Shown in pieces: positions 7,742 to 15,529 of a stretch of 24,998 nt of DNA. Both the position numbers and the translations under genes were made by a program. Source of the DNA: Chara braunii (taxonomy: Eukaryota; Streptophyta; Charophyceae; Charales; Characeae). Position 1 is the first letter of the stretch, and each line of letters opens with the position of its first letter. The stretch is from positions 674,963 to 699,960 of the forward strand of contig BFEA01000268.1 in assembly GCA_003427395.1 (NCBI GenBank), written 5' to 3'. Below the pieces are notes generated by a model. That model saw nothing but the letters and a program-made list of their open reading frames with translations. It was not told where the DNA came from and did not search any database.

Positions 7742-8082
7742 ACTGTCGGTAGCCCAGGGCCCTGGTCCCACTAGGAAAGGGGATATGATAGAAATCCTGA
7801 ATCTGGCTATGTTTTATGCAGAGATACAGAAAAGCAGTTCTACCTCGATTTCCTGCTCCTGTCCTCAAACATGTCCGGATTCAGGCATTCAATCCGATGC
7901 TCTTTGCTAATGGGACCACGGCCCAATTGGTACACGCCTCAACTGCTGAAATGTGGACTTGGGTTCGAGCACCACTGGACATAGATGAGTAGAGTATTAT
8001 ATTGTTTTTTTTTTTGTTTTTTTTTTTTGGAATATAGATTCTGAATTACCTGGGACCGGTCAGTTGGATGATGATGTCTTTT
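7742..8082 (+). mobile_element. tRNA-derived SINE, copy S2, split by foldback copy 5
   Basis: The head is recovered by joining ..GGTAGCCCA (to 7756) to ..CAATTGGTACACGCC (from about 7924). This gives an A box TAGCCCAATTGG matching the tRNA consensus. The B box GGGTTCGAGCACC follows at 7961-7973. After a T-rich link the conserved body ATTCTGAATTACCTGGGACC (from about 8039) matches SINE copy S1 on the opposite strand. Confidence 0.6.
7757..7924 (+). mobile_element. Foldback element FB, copy 5, inserted in a SINE A box
   Basis: About 168 bp; ends GGGCCCTGGTCCCACTAG and CTAATGGGACCACGGCC(C); inner arms CTGAATCTGGCTATGTTT and AAACATGTCCGGATTCAG. CA flanks both ends, and GCCCA is found at 7752-7756 and 7921-7925. 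The target is a tRNA-derived SINE. Confidence 0.85.
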
Positions 8083-8115
8083 CTTTTTTTTTTTCTTTTT
8101 TTTATATGTACCATT

Positions 8116-8220
8116 CAGCCACAAGCTAGGTATATTACCCAAAGAATGCTCCAGAACTACAGCCACAAGGCAGGAACATTACCTAAAGAATGTCCCAGAA
8201 CTACAGCCACAAGGCAGGTA
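8116..8220. repeat. 44 bp tandem repeat, about 2.3 copies
   Basis: Units beginning CAGCCACAAG start at 8116, 8160 and 8204, and contain ATTACC(C/T)AAAGAATG. A T run follows at 8222-8244. Confidence 0.85.
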
Positions 8221-8311
8221 TCTTTTTTTTTTTTTTTTTTTTTTGAAAGGCAGGTATCTCCAGACCGTCTCCCTTTCCAAAAAAAAGAAAAAAATCAAAA
8301 GCTCGTGCTGC

Positions 8312-8446
8312 CCGTCTTCCCCCGAACGCAACACTGACTTTATTGTGACTGAATTTGACCGGAATGCTTGCTTGCATACATGCCTGATTTATTTTTATTT
8401 TTATTTTTCGTATGATTTTAGGTTCGTTGTGTTCGGGGAAAGACGG
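8312..8446. mobile_element. Hairpin element HP, copy a
   Basis: The arms CCGTCTTCCCCCGAACGCAA (8312 on) and GTTGTGTTCGGGGAAAGACGG (to 8446) are near-perfect reverse complements around an AT-rich centre. It is the first of about ten HP-like copies in the window. There is no coding capacity. Confidence 0.75.
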
Positions 8447-8486
8447 AATCTCGGAATGCTTCTCTATTTTTAGGTGCAGATCCCGC

Positions 8487-8595
8487 TACCGTCTTCCCCC
8501 GAACATAACGCACCCTAAAAATGAATGTATACAAGCTATATTTCGGGCCAGATACAGCCAAAATAAGGGTGCGTTGTGTTCAGGGGAAGACGGTA
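8487..8595. mobile_element. Hairpin element HP, copy b (best-preserved)
   Basis: A 109 bp foldback: TACCGTCTTCCCCCGAAC..AACGCACCCT pairs with AGGGTGCGTTGTGTTC..GGGGAAGACGGTA with about 30 bp arms. The centre includes GAATGTATACAAGCTATATT and ATACAGCCAAAAT, which recur in copies g and d. No clear target duplication is seen at the ends. Confidence 0.8.
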
Positions 8596-8734
8596 CCCCC
8601 TATTGTTCATTTCTGGCCGTTGATCTTCGTAATCGAGGGTGAAAAATGAATAATCCAGGGTAGTGGGATCTGACGCTAAACCCCGCTCTTCTTTCTTTAC
8701 GCACCCCGCTCTACTTTCTTTACGCACTGCCGGC

Positions 8735-8792
8735 ACCCCTCCCCTCCCTTCCCCCCCCCACCCTCCCCTTTCCCTCCCCCCGGGCCCCCCCG
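8735..8792. repeat. C-rich polypyrimidine tract
   Basis: An almost uninterrupted C/T run with several C6-C9 blocks; the minus strand has the spaced G-runs expected of a G-quadruplex-capable sequence. Diverged HP-like arms lie just right of it (about 8789-8895). Confidence 0.8.
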
Positions 8793-8930
8793 TTCCTCGA
8801 ATGCAACGCATCCGCATCAAGACCTGTAGCGGACTGGAAAGATTGATTGTATACATTTTCACGATCAGCGTGCGCTGTGTTCCCGCGGAGAACGGCAGCG
8901 GGTAGAGCCGGCGAATCTTCGTCTGTGCCC

Positions 8931-9110
8931 ACCGTCTTCCCCCGAAGACAACGAACCCACATTCTGAATGTACACAAGCCCTTCTTCGAGTCCGATGCAC
9001 AACGAACCCTCATTATGAATGTACACAAGCCCTTTTTCGAGTCCGATGCACAACGAACCCTCATTATGAATGTACACAAGCCCTTTTTCAAGTCCGATGC
9101 AGTCATAATG
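8931..9110. repeat. HP-derived 51 bp tandem repeat, 3 copies
   Basis: The left HP end ACCGTCTTCCCCCGAA (8931) leads into three units starting at 8950, 9001 and 9052 (exactly 51 bp each), each AACGAACCC..GAATGTACACAAGCCC..AGTCCGATGCA. The unit is the interior of an HP element tandemly amplified. The period is a multiple of three and keeps overlapping ORFs open, but I see no sign of a gene. Confidence 0.85.
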
Positions 9111-9293
9111 AGCGTGAGTCCGTCGGTCGAGTTCCAGTCGAGTGGCATTGTCTTTTTTTTTTTGTCGTTTCTCCTGTGTCTCTGACGGTTCGTTATCCTC
9201 CGGAATGTACGGTTCAGAAAGGAGAATTTTTTTTTTTTTTTTTTTTTTTTACCGTTCTCAGAGGAGGGGCCGCGGGCCTCAAATTCAAATTCG

Positions 9294-9342
9294 GCCGCCA
9301 CGCGCCGTCGATGATGAAAAATATCGACGGCGGCGTGGCGGC
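9294..9342. other. GC-rich isolated hairpin
   Basis: Left arm 9294-9312 (GCCGCCACGCGCCGTCGAT) and right arm 9323-9342 are complementary except for one bulged base, with a 10-base loop. It is unlike the other repeat families and follows a T run and an HP-like TACCGTTC fragment. Function unknown. Confidence 0.7.
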
Positions 9343-9351
9343 TGTTTTTCA

Positions 9352-9518
9352 GGGGCGTTGTCGCACGAGCAAAGAGGATCGGATCGAATGCCTGATCTGG
9401 ACGAGGTTATGGAGATGTGCAGGAAATCGAGAGTGAGCTGCTCTTCTGCATCTCTGCATAAAACAAGTCCAGATTCAGGAGTTAGATCCTGTCCTTGTTG
9501 CTAGTGGGACCTCGGCCC
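9352..9518 (-). mobile_element. Foldback element FB, copy 6 (reversed centre)
   Basis: About 167 bp; ends GGGGCGTTGTCGCACGAGC and CTAGTGGGACCTCGGCC. The centre (GATGTGCAGGAAATCGAG) is the reverse complement of that in copies 1-5, so this copy lies in the other direction. CA flanks both ends. Confidence 0.85.
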
Positions 9519-9682
9519 AGGAGTATGGCTGCTGGATGCCCGCGGCCTACATATGGGAAAGGTAGTGGTGGTCTGAAAGAAAAAGGTAGGGCCATTAGCT
9601 GAAAAAAAAAAAAAAAAAAAAAAAGAAGGAAGGGACGGCTATGTGAATATATGTACCTCGGCTATATGAATATATCTACCTC

Positions 9683-9977
9683 CTAGGCTACCAGAGTTTC
9701 CCGGAACCACTTGCCCGGCCGGGCAAAAAAATAAATAAAAAAATAAAAAGTAATTAATTGTTTTTACTTTAAAATTTTATTTCAAATTTGGTAAAGAATT
9801 TCGATGTGACCCTGAGGCAAAAGTTGTTCAGTTTATTTTCTGCATTACATAGCTTGTTTTTCGGATTTTTTCGATTTTTGTTTTTTTGTTTCTTTTTGCT
9901 AGGTCCTTCCCTGGACCTTGCATGGCCGGGCCGCCCTGGAAAATAGGGTGACCCGGGCGGCCCGGCTGGTAGCCTAG
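9683..9977 (-). mobile_element. CTAGGCTACCAG-ended element, uninterrupted copy
   Basis: About 295 bp bounded by CTAGGCTACCAG (9683-9694) and its exact reverse complement CTGGTAGCCTAG (9966-9977). Next to the ends are GC-rich palindromes (CCCGGCCGGGC at about 9714; GGGCCGCCC..GGGCGGCCC at about 9934-9963). The interior is AT-rich. On the minus strand its interior (AATAAACTGAACAACTTTTG, about 9838) matches the sequence flanking the Harbinger element at 21.67 kb, where it supplies the empty site. No coding capacity. Confidence 0.7.
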
Positions 9978-10025
9978 TCTGCCTCTAAAAAAATAAAAAT
10001 AAAAGTAATGTCTAGTTAAAAAAAA

Positions 10026-10070
10026 GGAAGTCCTAGTGTGAAAAAACAAGGGCTTAGTGAGAGTATGCCC
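10026..10070. mobile_element. Harbinger-like MITE end fragment
   Basis: It carries AAGTCCTAGTGTG and GAGAGTATGCCC, the right-end signature of the MITEs at 20.06 and 12.9 kb. A left end is not visible, so this is a truncated or rearranged copy. Confidence 0.4.
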
Positions 10071-10197
10071 TCAGCGGTAGGGGTAGAAAGAAAAAACGAA
10101 AGCCCTCAGTGGTAGGGGGTTGAGCGTGTTGGTCTTGACTCGTCAAAACGGTCAGTGACCACTTCTCTTTTTCGAGTGCCGTGGCTCCCACCATCTG

Positions 10198-10288
10198 CAC
10201 CTGAATAGAACATACGGTCATTCTAGCTGTATTTGGGTTACCTGTCAGTCTAAATACAGATATAATGACTGCACGTTGTATTCGGGTG
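10198..10288. mobile_element. Hairpin element HP, diverged copy h
   Basis: CACCTGAATAGAACATACGG..CATTCTAGCTGTATTTGG pairs with TAAATACAGATATAATGAC..ACGTTGTATTCGGGTG. It has the interior of the HP copies at 10.9 and 11.6 kb but lacks the CCGTCTTC tips. Confidence 0.6.
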
Positions 10289-10324
10289 AAGGAGATAGTT
10301 TGAGTACTTCGTGGTGCATGTGTA

Positions 10325-10480
10325 TAACGGCATGGCTCCACTTATAAACATTCTACATGTATATGGTCTGTACTATGTACCAGATGCATTCGGACTGATC
10401 ACAACATTTTGCATGTACTGGGACCATTCACAGGTCCAGATACATGCAGAATGTTTTGCAGTGCAGCATGGCCCCAACTT
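10325..10480. mobile_element. MITE-like inverted repeat (CATGTATCTGG family)
   Basis: ACATTCTACATGTATATGG near the left pairs with CCAGATACATGCAGAATGT on the right, within outer arms GGCATGG and CATGGCCCC. Related half-copies occur at about 14505-14570 and 21130-21180 (AACATTCTAGATGTATCTGG). No duplication could be defined. Confidence 0.5.
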
Positions 10481-10597
10481 CACCAGTTACAGGATGCCCT
10501 GGCACGGCTATCCACCTCTTTCCCTTCCCATCCCCCAACCAACCAAAAAAAAAAAAAAGAAAAAAAAAAAAAGTGTGAGACGGCCTTGAGGAGTGCT

Positions 10598-10765
10598 GGG
10601 GGGTGGTCCCACTAGCCAAGGGGATCGGATCGAATGCCTGAATCTGGACGAGGTTATGGAGATGTGCAGGAAATCGAGGTTGAACTGCTTTTCTGCATCT
10701 CTGCTTAAAACAAATCCAGATTCAGGAGCTCCATCCTATCATTTTTGCTAGTGGGACCTCGGCCC
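10598..10765 (-). mobile_element. Foldback element FB, copy 7 (reversed centre)
   Basis: About 168 bp; ends GGGGGGTGGTCCCACTAG and CTAGTGGGACCTCGGCC, with CT directly outside both ends. The centre orientation matches copy 6, and its interior (GAGGTTATGGAGATGTGCAG) is nearly identical to copy 6, so these two are close relatives. Confidence 0.85.
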
Positions 10766-10901
10766 TGGTTGTGGCGGCCAGCTGAAACCGGTCAGGTCCT
10801 TCGCCATCACGTCCACCATGCTGGATGCTTTTTTTTTTTTTTTGGAAGTACAGTTGTAGCCTCATGTGGTTGTTACTAGAGCAGTGAGACATTTTGCTTT
10901 A

Positions 10902-11110
10902 GGGAGTACTCGGTACCGTCTTCACCGGAATATCGCTGCATCTGGACTGAAAGTTGGGCCAAATGCAGCTATAATGACCGGGTGTTCTATTCTGGTGAAG
11001 ACGGTAGCACCATATTTAATCTATCTGACCGCATTTATGGCAGAACCTTGATGTATCTGGCCGCAATTGCATCCAAAAACTAGTACAATACTCCTCGCCT
11101 GAGTATGTCC
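10902..11110. mobile_element. Harbinger-like MITE M1 with TTA duplication
   Basis: 209 bp. Left end GGGAGTACTC, right end GAGTATGTCC, flanked on both sides by TTA (10899-10901 and 11111-11113). TTA is a typical PIF/Harbinger target. The HP hairpin at 10914-11006 lies inside it near the left end. No coding capacity. Confidence 0.6.
10914..11006. mobile_element. Hairpin element HP, copy e
   Basis: TACCGTCTTCACCGGAATA pairs with TATTCTGGTGAAGACGGTA, 93 bp in all. It lies within MITE M1, so it is either nested or an integral part of that MITE type. Confidence 0.75.
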
Positions 11111-11131
11111 TTAGTCTTCTTGCACTGCTAT

Positions 11132-11218
11132 CCTCTTCTCTTTGACTTCTCTCTTCTTCCCCTCTTCTCTTTGACTTCTCTCTTCTTCCCCTCTTCTCTT
11201 TGACTTCTCTCTTCTTCC
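11132..11218. repeat. 29 bp pyrimidine tandem repeat, 3 copies
   Basis: Units CCTCTTCTCTTTGACTTCTC.. start at 11132, 11161 and 11190. The surrounding stretch to 11360 is pyrimidine-rich without a gene. Confidence 0.9.
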
Positions 11219-11625
11219 TAAGCCTTTCTTCCCTTTCCCTCGACATCTTCTTTCCCTTTCTTTCAATTTTTCCCTTTGCCCTCCTCCAGAGGGCCACGGT
11301 TTTTTTTAGATATAACATTGCGCCGACCTGCCCCAGATAGATGGGCGTCGCCCAAGTTCACTCTCGAGGACCTCGTAGTCGAAGTTCTGGAGAGTTGTCG
11401 TTGTCAGATGTCGGGCTGTTTGCCAAAAATAGTCAAAAGTCCTCAAGCGTTGTCAGATGATTTCAAGAGTAGTGTTTTCGAGAGGTTTGGGCTCTTTGCC
11501 ACGCCACCTCTGGAACTGCCCGGGCTCGAATCCGCATGCAGAAAAAAACAGTGAATCTTCTTGTTTTTTTTGTCTTTTTTTGGAAAACGATGGGGGTTCC
11601 TTTAGGAGAGGTGATATGAGCATTC

Positions 11626-11698
11626 GCCTTCCCCCAATACAACATACCCCAAAAACAATACAGCTATAATGACCGTGCGTTGTATTCGAGGGAAGAAG
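11626..11698. mobile_element. Hairpin element HP, short copy f
   Basis: CGCCTTCCCCCAATACAACAT pairs with TGCGTTGTATTCGAGGGAAG, with ACAGCTATAATGACCG in between as in copy e. It sits inside the degenerate tandem repeat. Confidence 0.6.
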
Positions 11699-12004
11699 GG
11701 AGGTCTGGCGAAAAATTAGTCGAAGTCCTCGAGAGTTGTCAGATGATTTCCAGAGTAGTGTTTTGTGAAGAGGTTTGGGCTCTTTGCCACAGTAGGTCGA
11801 GCGAAAAAATAGTCAAAAGTCCTCGAGAGTTGTGAGATGATCGCGAGAGTAGTGTTTTAGAGAGGGTTGGGCTCTTTCAGATGATTGCGAGACTAGTGTC
11901 TTAGAGAGGGTTGGGCTCTTTCGGATGATTGCAAGAGTAGTGTTTTAGAGAGGGTTGGGCTTTTTGCTACACCACCCCTCAAACTGCACCCTTCTCGAAT
12001 CCGC

Positions 12005-12100
12005 GTACAGAAAAATCGATGAATCTAGCCATCCGAGTACAGAAAAATCAATGAATCTAGCCATCCGCGTACAGAAGAATCGATGAATCTAGCCAAAAAT
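12005..12100. repeat. 32 bp tandem repeat, 3 copies
   Basis: Units beginning GTACAGAA(A/G)AATC start at 12005, 12037 and 12069, with GATGAATCTAGCCATCCG inside. This is a local expansion of the 3' part of the larger degenerate unit. Confidence 0.9.
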
Positions 12101-12455
12101 AGTCAAAGTTCTGGAGGGTTGTCAGATGATTTCCAGAGTAGTGTTTTGTGAAGAAGTTTGGGCTCCCTGAGAGGGTTGGGATCTTGGGGACACCACCACC
12201 TCTCCCAACTGCTCGCTCTCGAACCTCCGTACAGAAAAGGTCAAGGAATCTGGTAAAAAATTATTGTCACGTGTTATGACAGCTCTAAAAAACCCAGAGG
12301 CCTTGAAGGGTCGGCAAGAGGACTCTGGAAGTCGAGGCCGCTGCAGGCTGGCACGAGGTGAGTTTCGAGAGGGCCTCTCGAACTCAAAATGACTGACAAC
12401 ACCTCTCCATCTCGGTTTGGCTTTTCGTCTTCGAAAGGTCGTATGGCGGTGGTGC

Positions 12456-12935
12456 GCACTGCTGTCGGAAACTCCGGTTGTCGGAGTTTTTGAGAGCAGT
12501 GTGGTGAGGCCCTATGTTATTCTGTTCATCTGATTGCATCTGGACTCGAACTTGGGTCTGCATTTCAGAAGTCCGTGGGTGTCACGACTGAGCTAGGCGT
12601 GAGGAGGTAGGGGGGTGCACTGCTGTCGAAAACTCCTGGTTTCGAGAGCAGTGTGGCGAGGCCCTATATTATTCTGTTCATCTGATTACATTTGGACTCG
12701 AACTTGGGTCTGCATTCAGAGGTCCATGGGTGTCACAACTGAGCTAGGCGCGAGGAGGTAGGGCGGTGTGCTGCTGTCGAAAACTGCTGGTTTCGAGAGC
12801 AGTGCGGCGAGGTGGTATATTATTCTGTTCATCTGAATGCATATGGACTCGAACTTGGGTCTGTATTTTATTTTTTTATTGTTTTTTTCAGCAGTCCAGG
12901 GTTGTCACAACTGAGGGCATACTCACACGGCTACC
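12456..12935 (-). repeat. Three tandem tRNA-derived SINE units
   Basis: Units start at 12456, 12617 and 12769 (spacing 161 and 152 bp). On the minus strand each has an A-box-like CTAGCTCAGT (unit 1 at about 12587-12596), a B-box-like AGTTCGAGTCC (unit 1 about 12542-12552) and then TGCAATCAGATGAACAG, shared with SINE S1. Each also ends in a short palindromic stretch around ACTGCTGTCGAAAACT. The third unit is interrupted by MITE M2, and its A box is displaced to about 13335. Confidence 0.65.
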
Positions 12936-13331
12936 CCAAATCCGCAAATATGCGGATTTGGGAAGGGCCAATTTGAGGTTTTGGGCATGGTTAACGTCAC
13001 ACTGCTGTACCTTTTCAGATGGGACAAGGTCGTGGCCGTCTGGAGAAATGGGGATTTGGTACTTGGCTGGTCACACGGTGCCATCAACCAATTGTGCAAG
13101 AACTTTTGTGAACGAATTTTTGTCAATTTTTGAAGAAAATGCAAAAAAAAAAGAAAGGAATTTGCAGTCACCTCCAGAGGTGACCGTAAAATCCCTTGGC
13201 CCGCGGCTTCCCAGGCCACTGACAAATGGGCACTGGAATAGTACATTTGCGGATTTGGTAGATCCGTGTGACCAGCCTTTTCCCCTTTTTTTGGGGATTT
13301 TGGGATTATAGGTCCCCGTGTGAGTATGCCC
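12915..13331. mobile_element. Harbinger-like MITE M2, 417 bp, TGA duplication
   Basis: Perfect 16 bp terminal inverted repeats GGGCATACTCACACGG and CCGTGTGAGTATGCCC, flanked by TGA at 12912-12914 and 13332-13334. Near the left end is a perfect 12 bp hairpin (CCCAAATCCGCA at 12935-12946 with its complement at 12951-12962). It sits in the head of the third tandem SINE unit, whose sisters read ACTGAGCTAGGC without interruption. A long plus-strand frame at 12766-13311 crosses SINE and MITE and is not a gene. Confidence 0.8.
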
Positions 13332-13442
13332 TGAGCTAGGTGCCTTCTCTCCTGTTTTCGCTTTCCTTTTCTTCCCTTCTTCTTCTTTCGTCTCTTTGCC
13401 CCACGGCCAACGTTTTGAATGCATATGGACAAGTGTTTGTCC

Positions 13443-13583
13443 AGGAGGAGAGAGAAAGGGAGCCTGATGACACCACTTGCAGTCCTCCGAAATTTCGAAT
13501 GCATATGGACAAGTGTTTGTCCAGATGCATTCAAAATTTCGGAGGACGGCAAGTGGTGTAATCAGGCTCTCTTTCTCTATCCT
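13443..13583. repeat. Long palindrome with about 55-60 bp arms
   Basis: The left arm (GAGGAGAGAGAAAGGGAGCC..CCTCCGAAATTTCGAATGCA) is complementary to the right arm (TGCATTCAAAATTTCGGAGG..GGCTCTCTTTCTCTATCCTC) with a few mismatches. The loop contains GGACAAGTGTTTGTCC, itself a small hairpin. Confidence 0.75.
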
Positions 13584-13960
13584 CTTCAGTGCTGTATTCC
13601 GTCTTCCCTACGAGCTGGTTTGTCTGTTGAGCTTTCAATCTCGTTTGTCAGTGAATCGTAAATTCTCGGTTCATTGGAATTTTGATGGTTTAGAAAAAGG
13701 AGAATCGATGTTAAAAAAAAAACATTTTGAATGCATATGGACAAGTGTTTGTGCAGATGCATGCGGAGTTTTGGAGGACGGCAAGTGGTGTAATCAGGCT
13801 CCCTTTCTCTCTCCTCTTCAGTGCTGTATTCCGTCTTCCCTACGAGCTGGTTGGTTTGTTGAGCTTTCAATCTGGTTTGTCAGTGAATCGCAAATTCGGT
13901 TCGTTGGAAGAATAGATGTTTTTAAAAAAAAAGAAAAAAGAATCGGTTCGTTATCTGTCT
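13498..13960. repeat. 232 bp direct duplication
   Basis: Two units start at 13498 and 13730, each opening with AATGCATATGGACAAGTGTT, then GGACGGCAAGTGGTGTAATC, GTATTCCGTCTTCCCTACGA and GAGCTTTCAATCT. A shorter third start lies at about 13416. The right arm of the palindrome at 13443 belongs to the first unit. Confidence 0.85.
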
Positions 13961-13989
13961 GAAGAGTCTGACAACTTGGGCTGTTGTTA

Positions 13990-14130
13990 GCTATAACTGA
14001 TCGGCACCAGGGAATTATATTTCAAACGGGCCCAGTGCCCAAGGCTTACATCAATCAAGTAACAAGTTCGCTCGAGATACTAGGGGCCACTGGCGCCCAC
14101 TGGTCTTGAACCCTAAGATCGGCACTGAGG
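13990..14130 (-). mobile_element. tRNA-derived SINE-like copy S4
   Basis: A minus-strand B box GGTTCAAGACC lies at 14102-14112. The body at about 13997-14020 (AACTGATCGGCACCAGGGAATT on the plus strand) corresponds to the S1 body. The A box region is weak, so the head is probably 5' truncated. Confidence 0.45.
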
Positions 14131-14164
14131 AGGTCTTTTTTTCTTTTTTTTTCTTTTTGACACC

Positions 14165-14285
14165 GTGGAATTTTATTTTAATGGGCCAAGGCTTACATCA
14201 ATCAAGTAACAAATTCTCTCCAGATACCAGGGGGCCGGGGGCCACCGGCCTCGAACCCTAATCTGTGGCCGAGCCTCGCCCCTGT
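14165..14285 (-). mobile_element. tRNA-derived SINE-like copy S5
   Basis: A minus-strand B-box-like GGTTCGAGGCC lies at about 14249-14259. Just left of it is GGCTTACATCAATCAAGTAA, shared with S4, so S4 and S5 are relatives, possibly a tandem pair with a spacing of about 145 bp. Confidence 0.4.
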
Positions 14286-14381
14286 ATCAAGTAACAGGAA
14301 GAAAACAACCCAAATCCCTCCCAGTAAAACTCCTAAAAACCCCAAATAAGGTTATTTCATTCCTCTGATGGCATAATCACA

Positions 14382-14487
14382 CTACGGTCTTCCCCCTAAC
14401 ACAATGCACCGTAGTATTATGAATGTGTACAAGCTAGCTTTCGGGTCTCATACAGCCAAAATTAGGGTGCATGCATTGCATTGTGAA
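14382..14487. mobile_element. Hairpin element HP, copy g
   Basis: It starts CTACGGTCTTCCCCCTAACA and has the same interior as copy b (GAATGTGTACAAGCTAGCTT, ATACAGCCAAAATTAGGGTGC), but the right arm is eroded. 14488-14740 holds a MITE half-copy (about 14505-14570) and no gene. Confidence 0.6.
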
Positions 14488-14739
14488 TATTGGCCTGGCT
14501 CCTCTACACAACACTCTACATGCATCTGGACAGTTTCCTGACCCGGTACATTTAACGTGCTGTACTCGTCCCAATGCACCACTGCCCAAGGCAAGTAGTG
14601 AGGTGAAATTGAGAGAAGAATATCGCTTAGCTTTTGAAATTTTCTCCTAATCCTACTAAAAGCAAGAGCGGGCCTCGAACCACGCTGGTCGCGGGTTCAG
14701 GAAAATTCTGCAAGGAGACGGCACCGTACGAGCGGAGCC

Positions 14740-15030
14740 GGAGTGGGATGAGGAGGGGGAACAGGAGGACGACGAAACGGAGGTGTGGGAGCCAGAGGGG
14801 GGAGAGGAGGACGACGAAGCGCCGTAGCTTAGGAAGCGAAGGAAGCGGTGCAGGAGGAGGAAGAGAGGGATGAAGAGGAGGGAAAGGAAGGGAAGGAGGA
14901 GGAGGGCGGTTGAACTAGATGGGGATAACGGACTATTCACAGCTCCACATGCGCAGAGCAACAAGGGGGTACGAGGAGTTAGGAGGAGGAGGAGGAGGAG
15001 GAGGAGGAGGAGGAGCAGAGCAGGAGCAGC
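14740..15030. repeat. Purine-rich tract with (GGA)n
   Basis: G/A-rich sequence culminating in a near-perfect GGA array at 14981-15015. Arg/Glu/Gly-rich translations on the plus strand and Ser/Pro/Leu-rich ones on the minus strand follow from composition. Confidence 0.85.
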
Positions 15031-15308
15031 AGGAGCGGGACGCCGCTGGCGGTTTGGGAAAGCTTGGTGCGCAGTAAGGCACCTGCAGGCCCCGGTGTAC
15101 TGTGCTGGTTTTAAACCACCACTATCTTGGGGCCTGTTTTTGTTGCGAAGGCTGAAGAGAACTGCTCACCAAGCTTTGGCGAAGCGCGAGGTTACTTTTT
15201 CTTTTCGGTGTTTACCAAACAATTTTGGTCCGGTGGCACTGTTCACCCGAAAACCGTAGAATGATTCATTTTGGTGTTTCCATTGTGCCTGGGAAAGCTA
15301 GTGGGGGT

Positions 15309-15392
15309 CCAATCCAACTCTCTTTGCTAGTGGGACCTTGCCGCAGGAGTAGTGGGACCTTGGACACTCTTTGCTTGTGGGACCTTGCCCCG
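15309..15392. mobile_element. Remnants of three FB right ends
   Basis: TTTGCTAGTGGGACCTTGCC at about 15323, AGTGGGACCTTGG at about 15350 and TTTGCTTGTGGGACCTTGCC at about 15370 all match the FB right end without a matching left arm. They look like end fragments left by rearrangement or deletion. Confidence 0.65.
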
Positions 15393-15529
15393 GAAAGAAC
15401 ATGTGTCCGCAAAGAAAAAAAAGGACTGCGAGTGCAAGCAGAATTGCGTGATGGATGAAGGTGGGTGGGAAGCACATGGGATGGACAAGGCATTACACAC
15501 ATCATAAACAATAAGAAACAGTAAACCGC

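Larger units (their letters stand above)
11365..12260. repeat. Degenerate tandem repeat (AGTAGTGTTTT..GGTTTGGGCTCTTT)
   Basis: At least six diverged units share GTCAAAAGTCCTCGAGAGTT, TCAGATGATT, AGTAGTGTTTT and TTGGGCTCTTTGCCAC. The AGTAGTGTTTT cores lie at about 11471, 11755, 11848, 11936 and 12136, with a partial at 11890. An HP-like hairpin (about 11626-11698) interrupts it. Nothing in it looks coding. Confidence 0.75.

Noticed and set aside
8720-9301. 193-codon minus-strand frame with a repeated 17-residue motif
   Set aside because: The motif is the 51 bp HP-derived tandem repeat in translation; the period happens to be a multiple of three.
12766-13311. 181-codon plus-strand frame
   Set aside because: It runs across the third SINE unit and into MITE M2, so it is a chimera of repeats.
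12923-13552. 209-codon minus-strand frame
   Set aside because: It spans MITE M2, its flank and the palindrome; no domain is recognisable.
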